A stretch of DNA of 64,000 nucleotides from contig AP017991.1 in NCBI GenBank assembly GCA_003609755.1, positions 62,001-126,000 of the forward strand, read 5' to 3'. The DNA comes from Planktothrix agardhii NIES-204 (lineage in GTDB: Bacteria > Cyanobacteriota > Cyanobacteriia > Cyanobacteriales > Microcoleaceae). The translations under genes were made by a program, and so were the position numbers. Below the pieces are notes generated by a model. That model saw only the letters and a program-made list of their open reading frames with translations, was not told where the DNA came from and searched no databases. Below, piece by piece: positions 53,056 through 62,000 of the stretch. Within the stretch, counting starts at the first letter, position 1. The number at the start of each line of letters is the position of its first letter.

Positions 53056-55258
53056 TAAATGAAATAACGTGCTGCGATCGCAGGGTCGAATCAGCCCAGG
53101 AACAGATCAATCCCTTGGGGCCAGGATTAACAGTGGGGGATGGGGGCAGACGCATCCAAGATTGTCCTTGACGCTGAAGTTCAAACAGTTGCAGTGTCCC
53201 AATATAACGAATCGCATCAAACTGCTGGATCACAGTGATCGCATCGCTGAGATAGACAGGTTGACCCAGGGGCCAGCCCTTTTGATCCATGCCTCCGGTA
53301 ATGGGATTAAAAAAGCTGTAAAGAGCGACTAGCATTTGTTGGCGGAGGGTTTGCTGGGCAACGGGGTGATTGTATTCGGGTTTGAGGGCAACTTCCGCCT
53401 GAATTGCCACCCCCGTATAGTCACCGGAGACACATAACACCTGTACCCCTAAAAGCCGCCGTTCGTCCAGGTAGGCGATCACTTTTTGCTCCAGATCATC
53501 GGTGAGGGTGAACTGGTCGGGGTGAATGCCCTCACTGCGGATGATGTCATCCTCCCCCAAGCCCCCCGTGAACGGGGAGTTTAGGGGTGTCACCTGTGGA
53601 ACAATTAAAACCCGTACTGTCCCTCCTTTGCCACTGGTAACAGGTAAACAGTGGGCGCGAGCCACGGCCCCAGCCCCGCCCCTAATCGCCAACTCCTCAA
53701 AATCTTCAGGGGTAACGGCCCGATCGCGGGTACGAAGCATTTGAGGCACACGGATCGCCGCCTGTTCTAAGGTTTCAGCCTCGGCTCCATTTCTGGCTGG
53801 TTGATGGTTAATCACACTGGCAACATAGGGAACGGCCGTTTTCAAAATTTCTAACGTCCCCACCTGAACGTTTCCCCCCGAACCTCCTCCCGTGCGGTAA
53901 CGAGACATCTGCAACGTCGCTCCTTTTGGGGGAATACTGCCATATTGGTTTTGTAAGTCGGAACTTGAAAGTAGCATTTGCCTAGAGGTATGGGTTTGTG
54001 CGTTTGCCCTTAACTCCATTGCTTCCTTGAGTTGGCTGGCTTCCCTGACTAATGGGCCTAATTGCAGGACACCTGTTAGGGAGTCGATAATATAGTGTTG
54101 ATCGTTTACTCCCGACTCTGAAAAATCCTTGACTTCTTGCCAGCGTTGGGGAATGGCACCTGGGGGGGTAACAATCAGATATTCGTCCTCTCGCCGTTCT
54201 AGTACGGGTGTTCCTTGAAGTTGAAAAAACTGTCCGGGGTCGCCGTTGCTTTCCCCTAAGATTTCATCTTCAATAATTTCACATTGGGTGGCTTTCACGG
54301 TTCCGCCAATGGCTGTGGCCGTAATCCCAATCATCCGAGGTGAGCGACTGTAGGCGGGTTGTCTGGGATCGGTTTCTGTACAAACACACCGCAACCACCG
54401 ACCTCGATAGGCGGTGAAGTTAGCCGGAGGAAAGTTAATTGGCAGGTGCAGGGTCACGTCGGCACCTTGTAATGGGTTGCCGCCTTTTTGGGCGAGGTTA
54501 CTGAAGCTAAATCCTTGGGTTTCGTCATCGGATTCTTGTAGGAGGACGGGTTGCCATTCACTTCCATTCCAGGCTTCCCAGCGACGGGGGGGCGATGCGG
54601 GGTTAATTCCGGTGGGAGTGGCTTCTTGACCTTTAATCCTAATGGTGAGAACGTTACCATCCAGGGGTTCATCGGGGTCAAAGACCAGATAGAAGCAATT
54701 ACCAGGTTGGGGACTATCACTGAACAGGGAAAGCTCAGGGCCAGACCAGTTACCCGGCAATGCGGCACTCCAGAAGTTGGTAAAGCGATCGCGCAAAACC
54801 TGCGGGTTCGAGGGTGCTGTATCCCCGGTGAGAAAGTGTTGGATGGTGGGTTGACCAATAATCAGGGGTTGGTCGGTTGTAAACACAATGGCGGACTGGG
54901 TGGCCGTGCGTCCTGTGGCGACTTCGGTTCCCGTTGTGATGGTATAAGTATCTGGCAGATCGCCGACTAAATAAAATGTGATTTCTGTTGTTGCTGGTTT
55001 GGGCGGTTGTAAACGAATACCGAGCAATTCTAAGAAGGTAATATAATTACGTCGGGGGACTTGATTAAACCGAGCTAACATTTGGTCGGTTAACCAAGCA
55101 AATAGTTCAACTAAGGTAATACCTGGATCACTGGGATTATAGTTTGTCCACTCTGGACAATAGCGGGGAATCCTCAGAATACATTCTTTTACCAGGTCTT
55201 CATAGTCCCGATCATCTAAGTTAGGTTTGGGTAGTTTAGGTAAAAAGTCAAAAACCAT
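53048..55258 (-). CDS. CIS baseplate protein, gpJ-like (Afp11 type)
   Basis: The 736-residue product begins with the segment typical of putative baseplate assembly proteins: FDFLPKLPKPNLDDRDYEDL, YNPSDPGITLVELFAWLTDQ and NQVPRRNYITFLELLGIRLQ. A beta-rich middle and the gpJ domain follow (ARNGAEAETLEQAAIRVPQM; RDRAVTPEDFEELAIRGGAG). Such proteins form the inner baseplate wedge that holds the sheath-contraction trigger. The final residues (HVISFIS) are coded by a heptamer array that appears to have replaced the original 3' end. GC content is higher here (53.1-54.9 kb) than in the neighbours. It follows gp25 by 47 bp. Confidence 0.92.
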   Translation of the reverse strand: MVFDFLPKLPKPNLDDRDYEDLVKECILRIPRYCPEWTNYNPSDPGITLVELFAWLTDQMLARFNQVPRRNYITFLELLGIRLQPPKPATTEITFYLVGDLPDTYTITTGTEVATGRTATQSAIVFTTDQPLIIGQPTIQHFLTGDTAPSNPQVLRDRFTNFWSAALPGNWSGPELSLFSDSPQPGNCFYLVFDPDEPLDGNVLTIRIKGQEATPTGINPASPPRRWEAWNGSEWQPVLLQESDDETQGFSFSNLAQKGGNPLQGADVTLHLPINFPPANFTAYRGRWLRCVCTETDPRQPAYSRSPRMIGITATAIGGTVKATQCEIIEDEILGESNGDPGQFFQLQGTPVLERREDEYLIVTPPGAIPQRWQEVKDFSESGVNDQHYIIDSLTGVLQLGPLVREASQLKEAMELRANAQTHTSRQMLLSSSDLQNQYGSIPPKGATLQMSRYRTGGGSGGNVQVGTLEILKTAVPYVASVINHQPARNGAEAETLEQAAIRVPQMLRTRDRAVTPEDFEELAIRGGAGAVARAHCLPVTSGKGGTVRVLIVPQVTPLNSPFTGGLGEDDIIRSEGIHPDQFTLTDDLEQKVIAYLDERRLLGVQVLCVSGDYTGVAIQAEVALKPEYNHPVAQQTLRQQMLVALYSFFNPITGGMDQKGWPLGQPVYLSDAITVIQQFDAIRYIGTLQLFELQRQGQSWMRLPPSPTVNPGPKGLICSWADSTLRSQHVISFIS

Positions 55259-55305
55259 AAAAATCAGTTATCAGTCATCAGTTATCAGTAATTCGTAATT
55301 CGTAA

Positions 55306-55722
55306 TTAGTTTTCAACTTGCAAATAAAAGGGAAAAACAATACTGCGTCCTTCGTAAGTTTTTTGCAGATGGTAAATAATATTAAGATCAACTCTTCCTT
55401 GATAGGAGTCAGGGTCAGTTAGGACTTCATCAACAATAATTCGGGGTTCCCAAAGTTCTAATGCTTCTTGGACATAAATTCGCATTAACATCAGGGTTTG
55501 TTGGTTAATGGGGGCGAAATTCAACTCGGACAAACGACAGCCAAAATTAGGCCGATAAACCCTTTCTCCCCATTGGGTCAGCAGGATAATATAAATTGAT
55601 TCTCTGATATTCTGTTCCTCTGCACTCAAGTCGAGGTTGCCCTGAAGGTTGATTTGCATGGGAAATCGTAAACCTTGACCCAAGTAAGGACGGCTTAATT
55701 GTCGATTCGCTAAATTAACCAT
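55306..55722 (-). CDS. CIS baseplate wedge protein, GPW/gp25 family (Afp9 type)
   Basis: The 138-residue product has YLGQGLRFPMQINLQGNLDL, then IRESIYIILLTQWGERVYRP, NFGCRLSELNFAP and the conserved EPRIIVDEV, all typical of gp25-like lysozyme-fold wedge proteins that seed the sheath. The ATG at 55720-55722 directly follows a GGGTAAT array (55723-55758), so the ribosome site itself is made of repeat units (GGGTAATAGGTA-ATG). No PAAR-type gene lies between this gene and baseplate-J, where Afp10 would be expected. Confidence 0.92.
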   Translation of the reverse strand: MVNLANRQLSRPYLGQGLRFPMQINLQGNLDLSAEEQNIRESIYIILLTQWGERVYRPNFGCRLSELNFAPINQQTLMLMRIYVQEALELWEPRIIVDEVLTDPDSYQGRVDLNIIYHLQKTYEGRSIVFPFYLQVEN

Positions 55723-56040
55723 TACCTATTACCCATTACCTATTACCCATTATCTGTATCCAGATGGATGCCCTTAATTTAGCTTATTGATTCGACCGGG
55801 TGTATTCTCCAAAGGTCTAATCACACCTAAGATATTTTTTATGGAAGTTCCCAGCCGTTGAAACGGCGGGTTATACAAACTAAGTCCACCTGCGTGGACT
55901 AAGAGAAAATTCAGGTCTTAAACCCACGAAGGTGGGTTTTGTCTGTGTAGCCACGATTTCTAATTGCTTGGTTCTTTAATTTTTTCTTAAACCCACGAAG
56001 GTGGGTTTTGTCTGTGTAGCCACGATTTCTAATTGCTGGG
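55723..56040. repeat. Heptamer array and foldback element between gp25 and VgrG genes
   Basis: This 306-bp spacer starts with GGTAATA/GGGTAAT units (55723-55758). From 55855 a foldback element follows (GTTGAAACGGCGGGTTATAC; AGTCCACCTGCGTGGACT). A 69-bp direct repeat of AACCCACGAAGGTGGGTTTT plus GTCTGTGTAGCCACGATTTC comes next, at 55921-55989 and 55990-56058. The second copy contains the VgrG stop codon and its last codons. The middle part 55760-55854 shows nothing coding. Confidence 0.8.
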
Positions 56041-57990
56041 TTCTTTGATTTTTTCTCGCAGGTCGCTTAAGGTTTGAGCTTGCTGAATATCAGTGGTGAT
56101 ATTTTGTTGAACCTGCTCCTTAAGTTGAGCCATTTCTTGAGCACGAGAGAGATCACTGTTAGTATTTTGCTGAATTTGCTGTTGCAAATTAGTTAAGGTT
56201 TCTCCAACATTAATACTATTAACCGTTGTACCCATTAGGAATTGTGTCGCTAAAACATTGCCCGATACTAATACCTGTCCCGTTCCCGGTTGTAGCTGAA
56301 TATTTCCCTTTGACTCAATAGTAATACCCCCCTGATCATCTAAACGAATTGACTGTCCCGCCTTAGTCCTCACCTCAATTGACCCATTACTATCATTGAG
56401 GCGAATTTGATGGCCCTGACTGGTTTGAATATAAATACCCGCCGCCGTCCCATCTTTATCTTCTTCCACAAATTGTAAAGTGTGCTGGGTACGAGTTTTA
56501 AATGTTCTTAAGCGGACTTTCCCCTTGTCAACCGAGTCTTCAATATTGGCGGGGGGCTGATCTTTGCCATTCCAAACCCCACCAATAATATAGGGGCGAT
56601 GAATGTCTCCATGTTCAAAGGCAACCAACACCTCATCATTAATTTCCGGTAAACAGTCGAACCCACGATCTGGGCCAGCCCCCACCCCCACAACCCTCGC
56701 CCAGTAACTCGCATGGGCGGTACTATCTTGTTCCGGGGTCAGGGTCGGAAATTTCACCCGCACCCGTCCCCAACCCTTGGGATCTTTGTTATCTGTGACA
56801 ATACCCACCAGATGGGTCTGTCCAGGTCTGAGGCGTGTACTTGGGGAAAGGGTTTGCAGCAAGTTGTCTCCCCGGAGTCCCCGCACACTAAATTCCGTTG
56901 TGTAAATTCCCTCATAAAATAGATGGCGACTTTCTGTAACGTAATAACTGCCACTATAACGACCCATTCTATCTAGTTCTACAACTTTCCCCGGTCGGAT
57001 GCGGGGGTTGCCCTGTCCCCGGGTATCGGCATAGATAAAGTCCCCTTCTAACTCATTAAAAAGTGCCTGTGCCATCACTTCTGCTTCTTTAATGGTAGCA
57101 GTGGGTTGATCCACAACTAATAGCTTAGGTTCAGAAGGGTTCAACCCGAACTTTTGGCTATAGTCCCTGCCTTTTCCGTATTCGGTACGAGTCAGAATCT
57201 CAGAAGTAGTTAATTGACTGGTTTCTTTGGGAATACGGGCAACGATGGGCTCCTTTCTTTCATAGTCCCAACTCCGTACTTCCACCGCTTTCACTTGTTC
57301 AGCACTGGTTAAACGAACACGAAAACTGGTAAAATCAGCCAGCCAAACTAACTGTAAAATCTCATTAATCTGAGGATTGCGAAAATTCAGTTTACCATCT
57401 TGGACAAACAATTCAAACCCAATGCGGGCGGCTCGTTCCCGCAGAAATGCCATATTGGTTTGATTTTCTTGAAACACATATTCATGTTTTTCCCCACTAG
57501 AGTCAATTGTATGGGTTTCAATTCCCACTTCTTCGGCGATTTTTTTGACAATATCCGAATCAGTATAATCTTGAAAAGATCGAATATAAAGTCCTCGATG
57601 TAAGCGATGGGAAATGTCATAACCCCGAATTACAATAGGAGCTTGAGTTTGTCCTGAGAAATGAGTTTCAATTGCTGTAATTTCCCCATCAATTAAATAG
57701 GTTGGCTGATTATTGGGTTGTTCAGAATCAGAATTCGTACTGGGAATAAAACCAATTTTAATAACTTTACCAATTTGGATAATGTCCTGATCATACTTCC
57801 AGGTTTTTGTTTCTTGATCAGTGGCAGCATAGGGATTATTAATAACTACGGTAAACATAGCGGGTAAATGCAAACTTTCTTCTACAGAAATTTGCAGAAT
57901 ATCCCGCCTAAAATCATTCATTAAGTCTGGATCAACTCCATCAACTGTAATAATAGGAGTCGAGACATAATCCGTTGCTTGTGAACTCAT
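56029..57990 (-). CDS. CIS spike protein, VgrG/gp27-gp5-like (Afp8 type)
   Basis: The 653-residue product has a gp27-like base (residues 1-370: DFRRDILQISVEESLHLPAM; FLRERAARIGFELFVQDGKL), the OB-fold entry GIVTDNKDPKGWGRVRVKFP near residue 400, then DSTAHASYWARVVGVGAGPD, EINDEVLVAFEHGDIHRPYI and a beta-prism needle (SQGHQIRLNDSNGSIEVRTK). A coiled-coil tail with heptads of Gln (LTNLQQQIQQNTNSDLSRAQ) ends it. It forms the membrane-piercing tip. ATG 57990 is preferred to a GTG four codons upstream. The stop lies in a duplicated repeat. No C-terminal effector domain. Confidence 0.93.
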   Translation of the reverse strand: MSSQATDYVSTPIITVDGVDPDLMNDFRRDILQISVEESLHLPAMFTVVINNPYAATDQETKTWKYDQDIIQIGKVIKIGFIPSTNSDSEQPNNQPTYLIDGEITAIETHFSGQTQAPIVIRGYDISHRLHRGLYIRSFQDYTDSDIVKKIAEEVGIETHTIDSSGEKHEYVFQENQTNMAFLRERAARIGFELFVQDGKLNFRNPQINEILQLVWLADFTSFRVRLTSAEQVKAVEVRSWDYERKEPIVARIPKETSQLTTSEILTRTEYGKGRDYSQKFGLNPSEPKLLVVDQPTATIKEAEVMAQALFNELEGDFIYADTRGQGNPRIRPGKVVELDRMGRYSGSYYVTESRHLFYEGIYTTEFSVRGLRGDNLLQTLSPSTRLRPGQTHLVGIVTDNKDPKGWGRVRVKFPTLTPEQDSTAHASYWARVVGVGAGPDRGFDCLPEINDEVLVAFEHGDIHRPYIIGGVWNGKDQPPANIEDSVDKGKVRLRTFKTRTQHTLQFVEEDKDGTAAGIYIQTSQGHQIRLNDSNGSIEVRTKAGQSIRLDDQGGITIESKGNIQLQPGTGQVLVSGNVLATQFLMGTTVNSINVGETLTNLQQQIQQNTNSDLSRAQEMAQLKEQVQQNITTDIQQAQTLSDLREKIKEPSN

Positions 57991-57997
57991 AAAACAA

Positions 57998-58085
57998 CCC
58001 ACTAATAATCAGTTATCAGTCATCAGTTATCAGTCTTTCATCCCTATTCCGGTGTTCCGGTGTTCCGGTGTTCCCTAACTAAAAG
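57998..58085. repeat. TCAGTTA units and CCGGTGTTC tandem repeats
   Basis: TCAGTTATCAGTCATCAGTT (58008-58034) is followed by four tandem TTCCGGTGT units (58041-58075), between the tube-cap and spike genes. No gene. Confidence 0.75.
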
Positions 58086-58088
58086 TGA

Positions 58089-58946
58089 TTATGTCACCAC
58101 AAATTTTTGGCGCTCGCTGAAGGCTCTACTTGCCACCCCTAAATCAACTTCTTCTAAAGTAATGTTAACCATAGCTCGCACGGGTGTTCCATTGGGTAAA
58201 AACATGGTTAATTTATAGTCTAATTGTTTAATCATACAACACATATAATTCTTTTCACCCCAAATAAAATAAAAAACAGGAGGTCGTCTTGTTTCCAATG
58301 TCTGACTACCGACCTTTTCTGAACCAAATTCTCTATAACCCAAGACATTTTTTCCCCCGACCGATCCCACAAAGGATTGCATTGCTGTTTCCGATGAACT
58401 TAATTTAACCAGCCTTTCTTGGTATCCCCCAGGAGTTGTTGATTTCGCAAAAGGATCTTTAAATTTAGAAAAATCCACTGCATCCAATAGGGGTTTAATA
58501 CTATCAAAAACACTCGCACCCGTTTCATAGGTATCAAATAAAATCCCAGATAAGGTAAGTTTATAAGCTTCAATAGAGCCAAAGTTAACTTTCGGTAAGC
58601 CCCTTTGTGTTCTCGATCCATCCATTGTTTTAATGGTAACAGATCGGCTTAAACTCAAATCAGTTGGATTGAACATAAAGTTAATCGGAGAAGCTGCTTC
58701 ACCCGTTCTCGGTATGAGAGCAGCTTTAACTAACCGTTGATCCCTTTGTTGCGCTTTGTAACTTTCCTGAGCTAGATTTTTAAACCTGTTTTCTTCTGAT
58801 ATAAACTGCCGATCTCTTGCCAGATCCTCTGCTGCGGCAGCTTCTAAAATTTTTATATCCGCCGCTTCGAGCATAGCATTTTTCAACGCTGTTCCCAGCG
58901 TTGACAGTGCCTGATTTCCCGACTCTTCTGTCGATGAACTTGACAT
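58089..58946 (-). CDS. CIS tube-cap/spike-adaptor protein (Afp7 type)
   Basis: The 285-residue product has a helical start (about residues 1-85) and then the CIS tube domain: INFMFNPTDLSLSRSVTIKT, NFGSIEAYKLTLSGILFDTY, RPPVFYFIWGEKNYMCCMIK and GTPVRAMVNITLEEVDLG. In related systems it sits between the inner tube and the spike and often carries a LysM domain; none is seen here. ATG 58944-58946 is chosen because AAGGAG lies 6 bases upstream; 14 further codons upstream lack such a site. It precedes the spike gene as in Afp, PVC and cyanobacterial clusters. Confidence 0.92.
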   Translation of the reverse strand: MSSSSTEESGNQALSTLGTALKNAMLEAADIKILEAAAAEDLARDRQFISEENRFKNLAQESYKAQQRDQRLVKAALIPRTGEAASPINFMFNPTDLSLSRSVTIKTMDGSRTQRGLPKVNFGSIEAYKLTLSGILFDTYETGASVFDSIKPLLDAVDFSKFKDPFAKSTTPGGYQERLVKLSSSETAMQSFVGSVGGKNVLGYREFGSEKVGSQTLETRRPPVFYFIWGEKNYMCCMIKQLDYKLTMFLPNGTPVRAMVNITLEEVDLGVASRAFSERQKFVVT

Positions 58947-59024
58947 ATTTTTCTCCTTAATTATAAGTAACTTTGTTGATAGCCTCAAAAAATTTATTAA
59001 GAACTTTTTGAGCCAAAATCATAC

Positions 59025-62000
59025 TTAAAATAATCGACGATCATAAGATGAACCCTGTCGCTCCCTTTCTATTTCAAAACGTTGTCGGACAAGACCATAA
59101 ATTTCTCTAGCTAAAACTTCAACTTGATCTGTTTTAGTTTCTGCCTGTTTTGTTTCCTCCTTTTGTGCTACACTTGCTGATGAAGACTGATGATATTCTA
59201 GTCCTAAATTTGAGCGAGTAAGAGTTTCAACAGGTTCAGCTTTACGACTAGCAGTTTTTTGCTCCTGTTGTATTCTAGTTTGGATTGTTTTTTCCATTAG
59301 TACCTTCACAGAAGTTGGCTGCTGTTGTAAATCTAAATTGTGAATTCCCGCAACACCACTAGAAATTCCAGGGGGTAACAGCATCCCAGCAGGGAAGTCC
59401 AATGTCTGATGCGGGTGTTTACGGTGCTTCGCTTGTCGCCCTTCTTTTTTGAAGAAAGCTTGCACAACAGTTGGTTTACTTGGCGTTGAGTTGCTTTCAC
59501 CGAGCAATTCTTCAATACTTGACCAAGAATCAGGAACATCTGAGGTTGAAAAATCGCTTTCTTGCTGTTGAATCATTATACCTTGTTTTGATGATTCATT
59601 GTTAAAATTCGGCTCAGATTTTGGCTCTATATTAATCGTTGAAGGAGAAGCAAACTGATCCAGATTATCTAAAACATTTTCATGTTCATCTTTTGATAGC
59701 ATAGGATTAGTTTGAAGAAAGGAAGTTTCTGAGATCAATTTAGATGGTTGAATTAAAGATTTGGAAATACCTAAAGGTTTGCTATGGGTAATATTTTCTA
59801 ATACTTGAGGAAGTTGAGGAATAGCACCAGGTTGTCTTAACAATTGTGCAACAGTTTGACTTTCCGTTTGTTTTTGGATATCAGAAACCGGGATTTCTGG
59901 TGTAACAATACCCGTGGGATTAATTGTTGATGCGGAATCCGATTGTTTTTGGAGAGTTGAAACGGGAATTTCTGGTGTAACAATACCCGTGGGATTAATT
60001 ACTGATACTGATTCCGGTTGTTTCTGGAGAGTTGAAACGGGAATTTCTGGTGTAACAATACCCGTGGGATTAATTGTTGATACTGATTCCGGTTGTTTCT
60101 GGAGAGTTGAAACGGGAATTTCTGGGTTAATAATATTCGTGGGATTAATTACTGATACTGATTCCGGTTGTTTTTGGAGAGTTGAAACGGGAATTTCTGG
60201 GTTAAGAATATCCGTGGGATTAATTACTGATACTGATTCCGGTTGTTTTTGGAGAGTTGAAACAGGAATTTCTGGTGTAACAATACCCGTGGGATTAATT
60301 GTTGATGCGGAATCCGATTGTTTTTGGAGAGTTGAAACAGGAATTTCTGGGTTAATAATATCCGTGGGATTAATTTTTGATACGGATTCCGATTGTTTTT
60401 GGAGAGTTGAAACAGGAATTTCTGGGTTAGGAATATCCGTGGGATTAATTGTTGATACTGATTCCGTTTGGGGAATGTTATCAATTGCAGAATCCGGTTG
60501 TTTCTGGAGAGTTGAAACAGGAATTTCTGGGTTAGGAATATCTGTAGGATTAATTGTTGATACTGATTCCGATTGTTTTTGGAGAGTTGAAACGGGAATT
60601 TCTGGTGTAACAATATCTGTAGGATTAATTGTTGATACTGATTCCGATTGTTTTTGGAGAGTTGAAACGGGAATTTCTGGTGTAACAATATCTGTAGGAT
60701 TAATCGTTGATACTGATTCCGATTGTTTTTGGAGAGTTGAAACAGGAATTTCTGGGTTAGGAATATCTGTAGGATTAATTTTTGATACGGATTCCGATTG
60801 TTTTTGGAGAGTTGAAACGGGAATTTCTGGGTTAATAATATCTGTAGGATTAATTACTGATACTGATTCCGGTTGTTTCTGGAGAGTTGAAACGGGAATT
60901 TCTGGGTTAATAATATCCGTGGGATTAATTTTTGATACGGATTCCGATTGTTTTTGGAGAGTTGAAACAGGAATTTCTGGTGTAACAATATCTGTAGGAT
61001 TAATTGTTGATACGGATTCCGTTTGGGGAATGTTATCAATTGCAGAATCCGGTTGTTTCTGGAGAGTTGAAACAGGAATTTCTGGTGTAACAATACCCGT
61101 GGGATTAATTGTTGATACTGATTCCGGTTGTTTCTGGAGAGTTGAAACGGGAATTTCTGGGTTGATAATATTCGTGGGATTAATTACTGATACTGATTCC
61201 GATTGTTTCTGGAGAGTTGAAACAGGAATTTCTGGTGTAACAATACCCGTGGGATTAATTGTTGATGCGGAATCCGATTGTTTTTGAAGAGTTGAAACGG
61301 GAATTTCTGGGTTAATAATATCTGTAGGATTAATTGTTGATGCAGAATCCGGTTGTTTCTGGAGAGTTGAAACAGGAATTTCTGGTGTAACAATACCCGT
61401 GGGATTAATTGTTGATGCGGAATCCGATTGTTTTTGAAGAGTTGAAACGGGAATTTCTGGGTTAATAATATCTGTAGGATTAATTGTTGATGCAGAATCC
61501 GGTTGTTTCTGGAGAGTTGAAACAGGAATTTCTGGGTTAATAATATTCGTGGGATTAATTACTGATAAGGATTCCGATTGTTTTTGGAGAGTTGAAACGG
61601 GAATTTCTGGTGTAACAATATCTGTAGGATTAATTACTGATACTGATTCCGGTTGTTTCTGGAGAGTTGAAACGGGAATTTCTGGGTTGATAATATTCGT
61701 GGGATTAATTACTGATAAGGATTCCGATTGTTTTTGGAGAGTTGAAACGGGAATTTCTGGTGTAACAATATCTGTAGGATTAATTACTGATACTGATTCC
61801 GGTTGTTTCTGGAGAGTTGAAACGGGAATTTCTGGGTTGATAATATTCGTGGGATTAATTACTGATACTGATTCCGATTGTTTCTGGAGAGTTGAAACAG
61901 GAATTTCTGGTGTAACAATACCCGTGGGATTAATTACTGATACTGATTCCGGTTGTTTTTGGAGAGTTGAAACGGGAATTTCTGGGTTAAGAATATCCGT

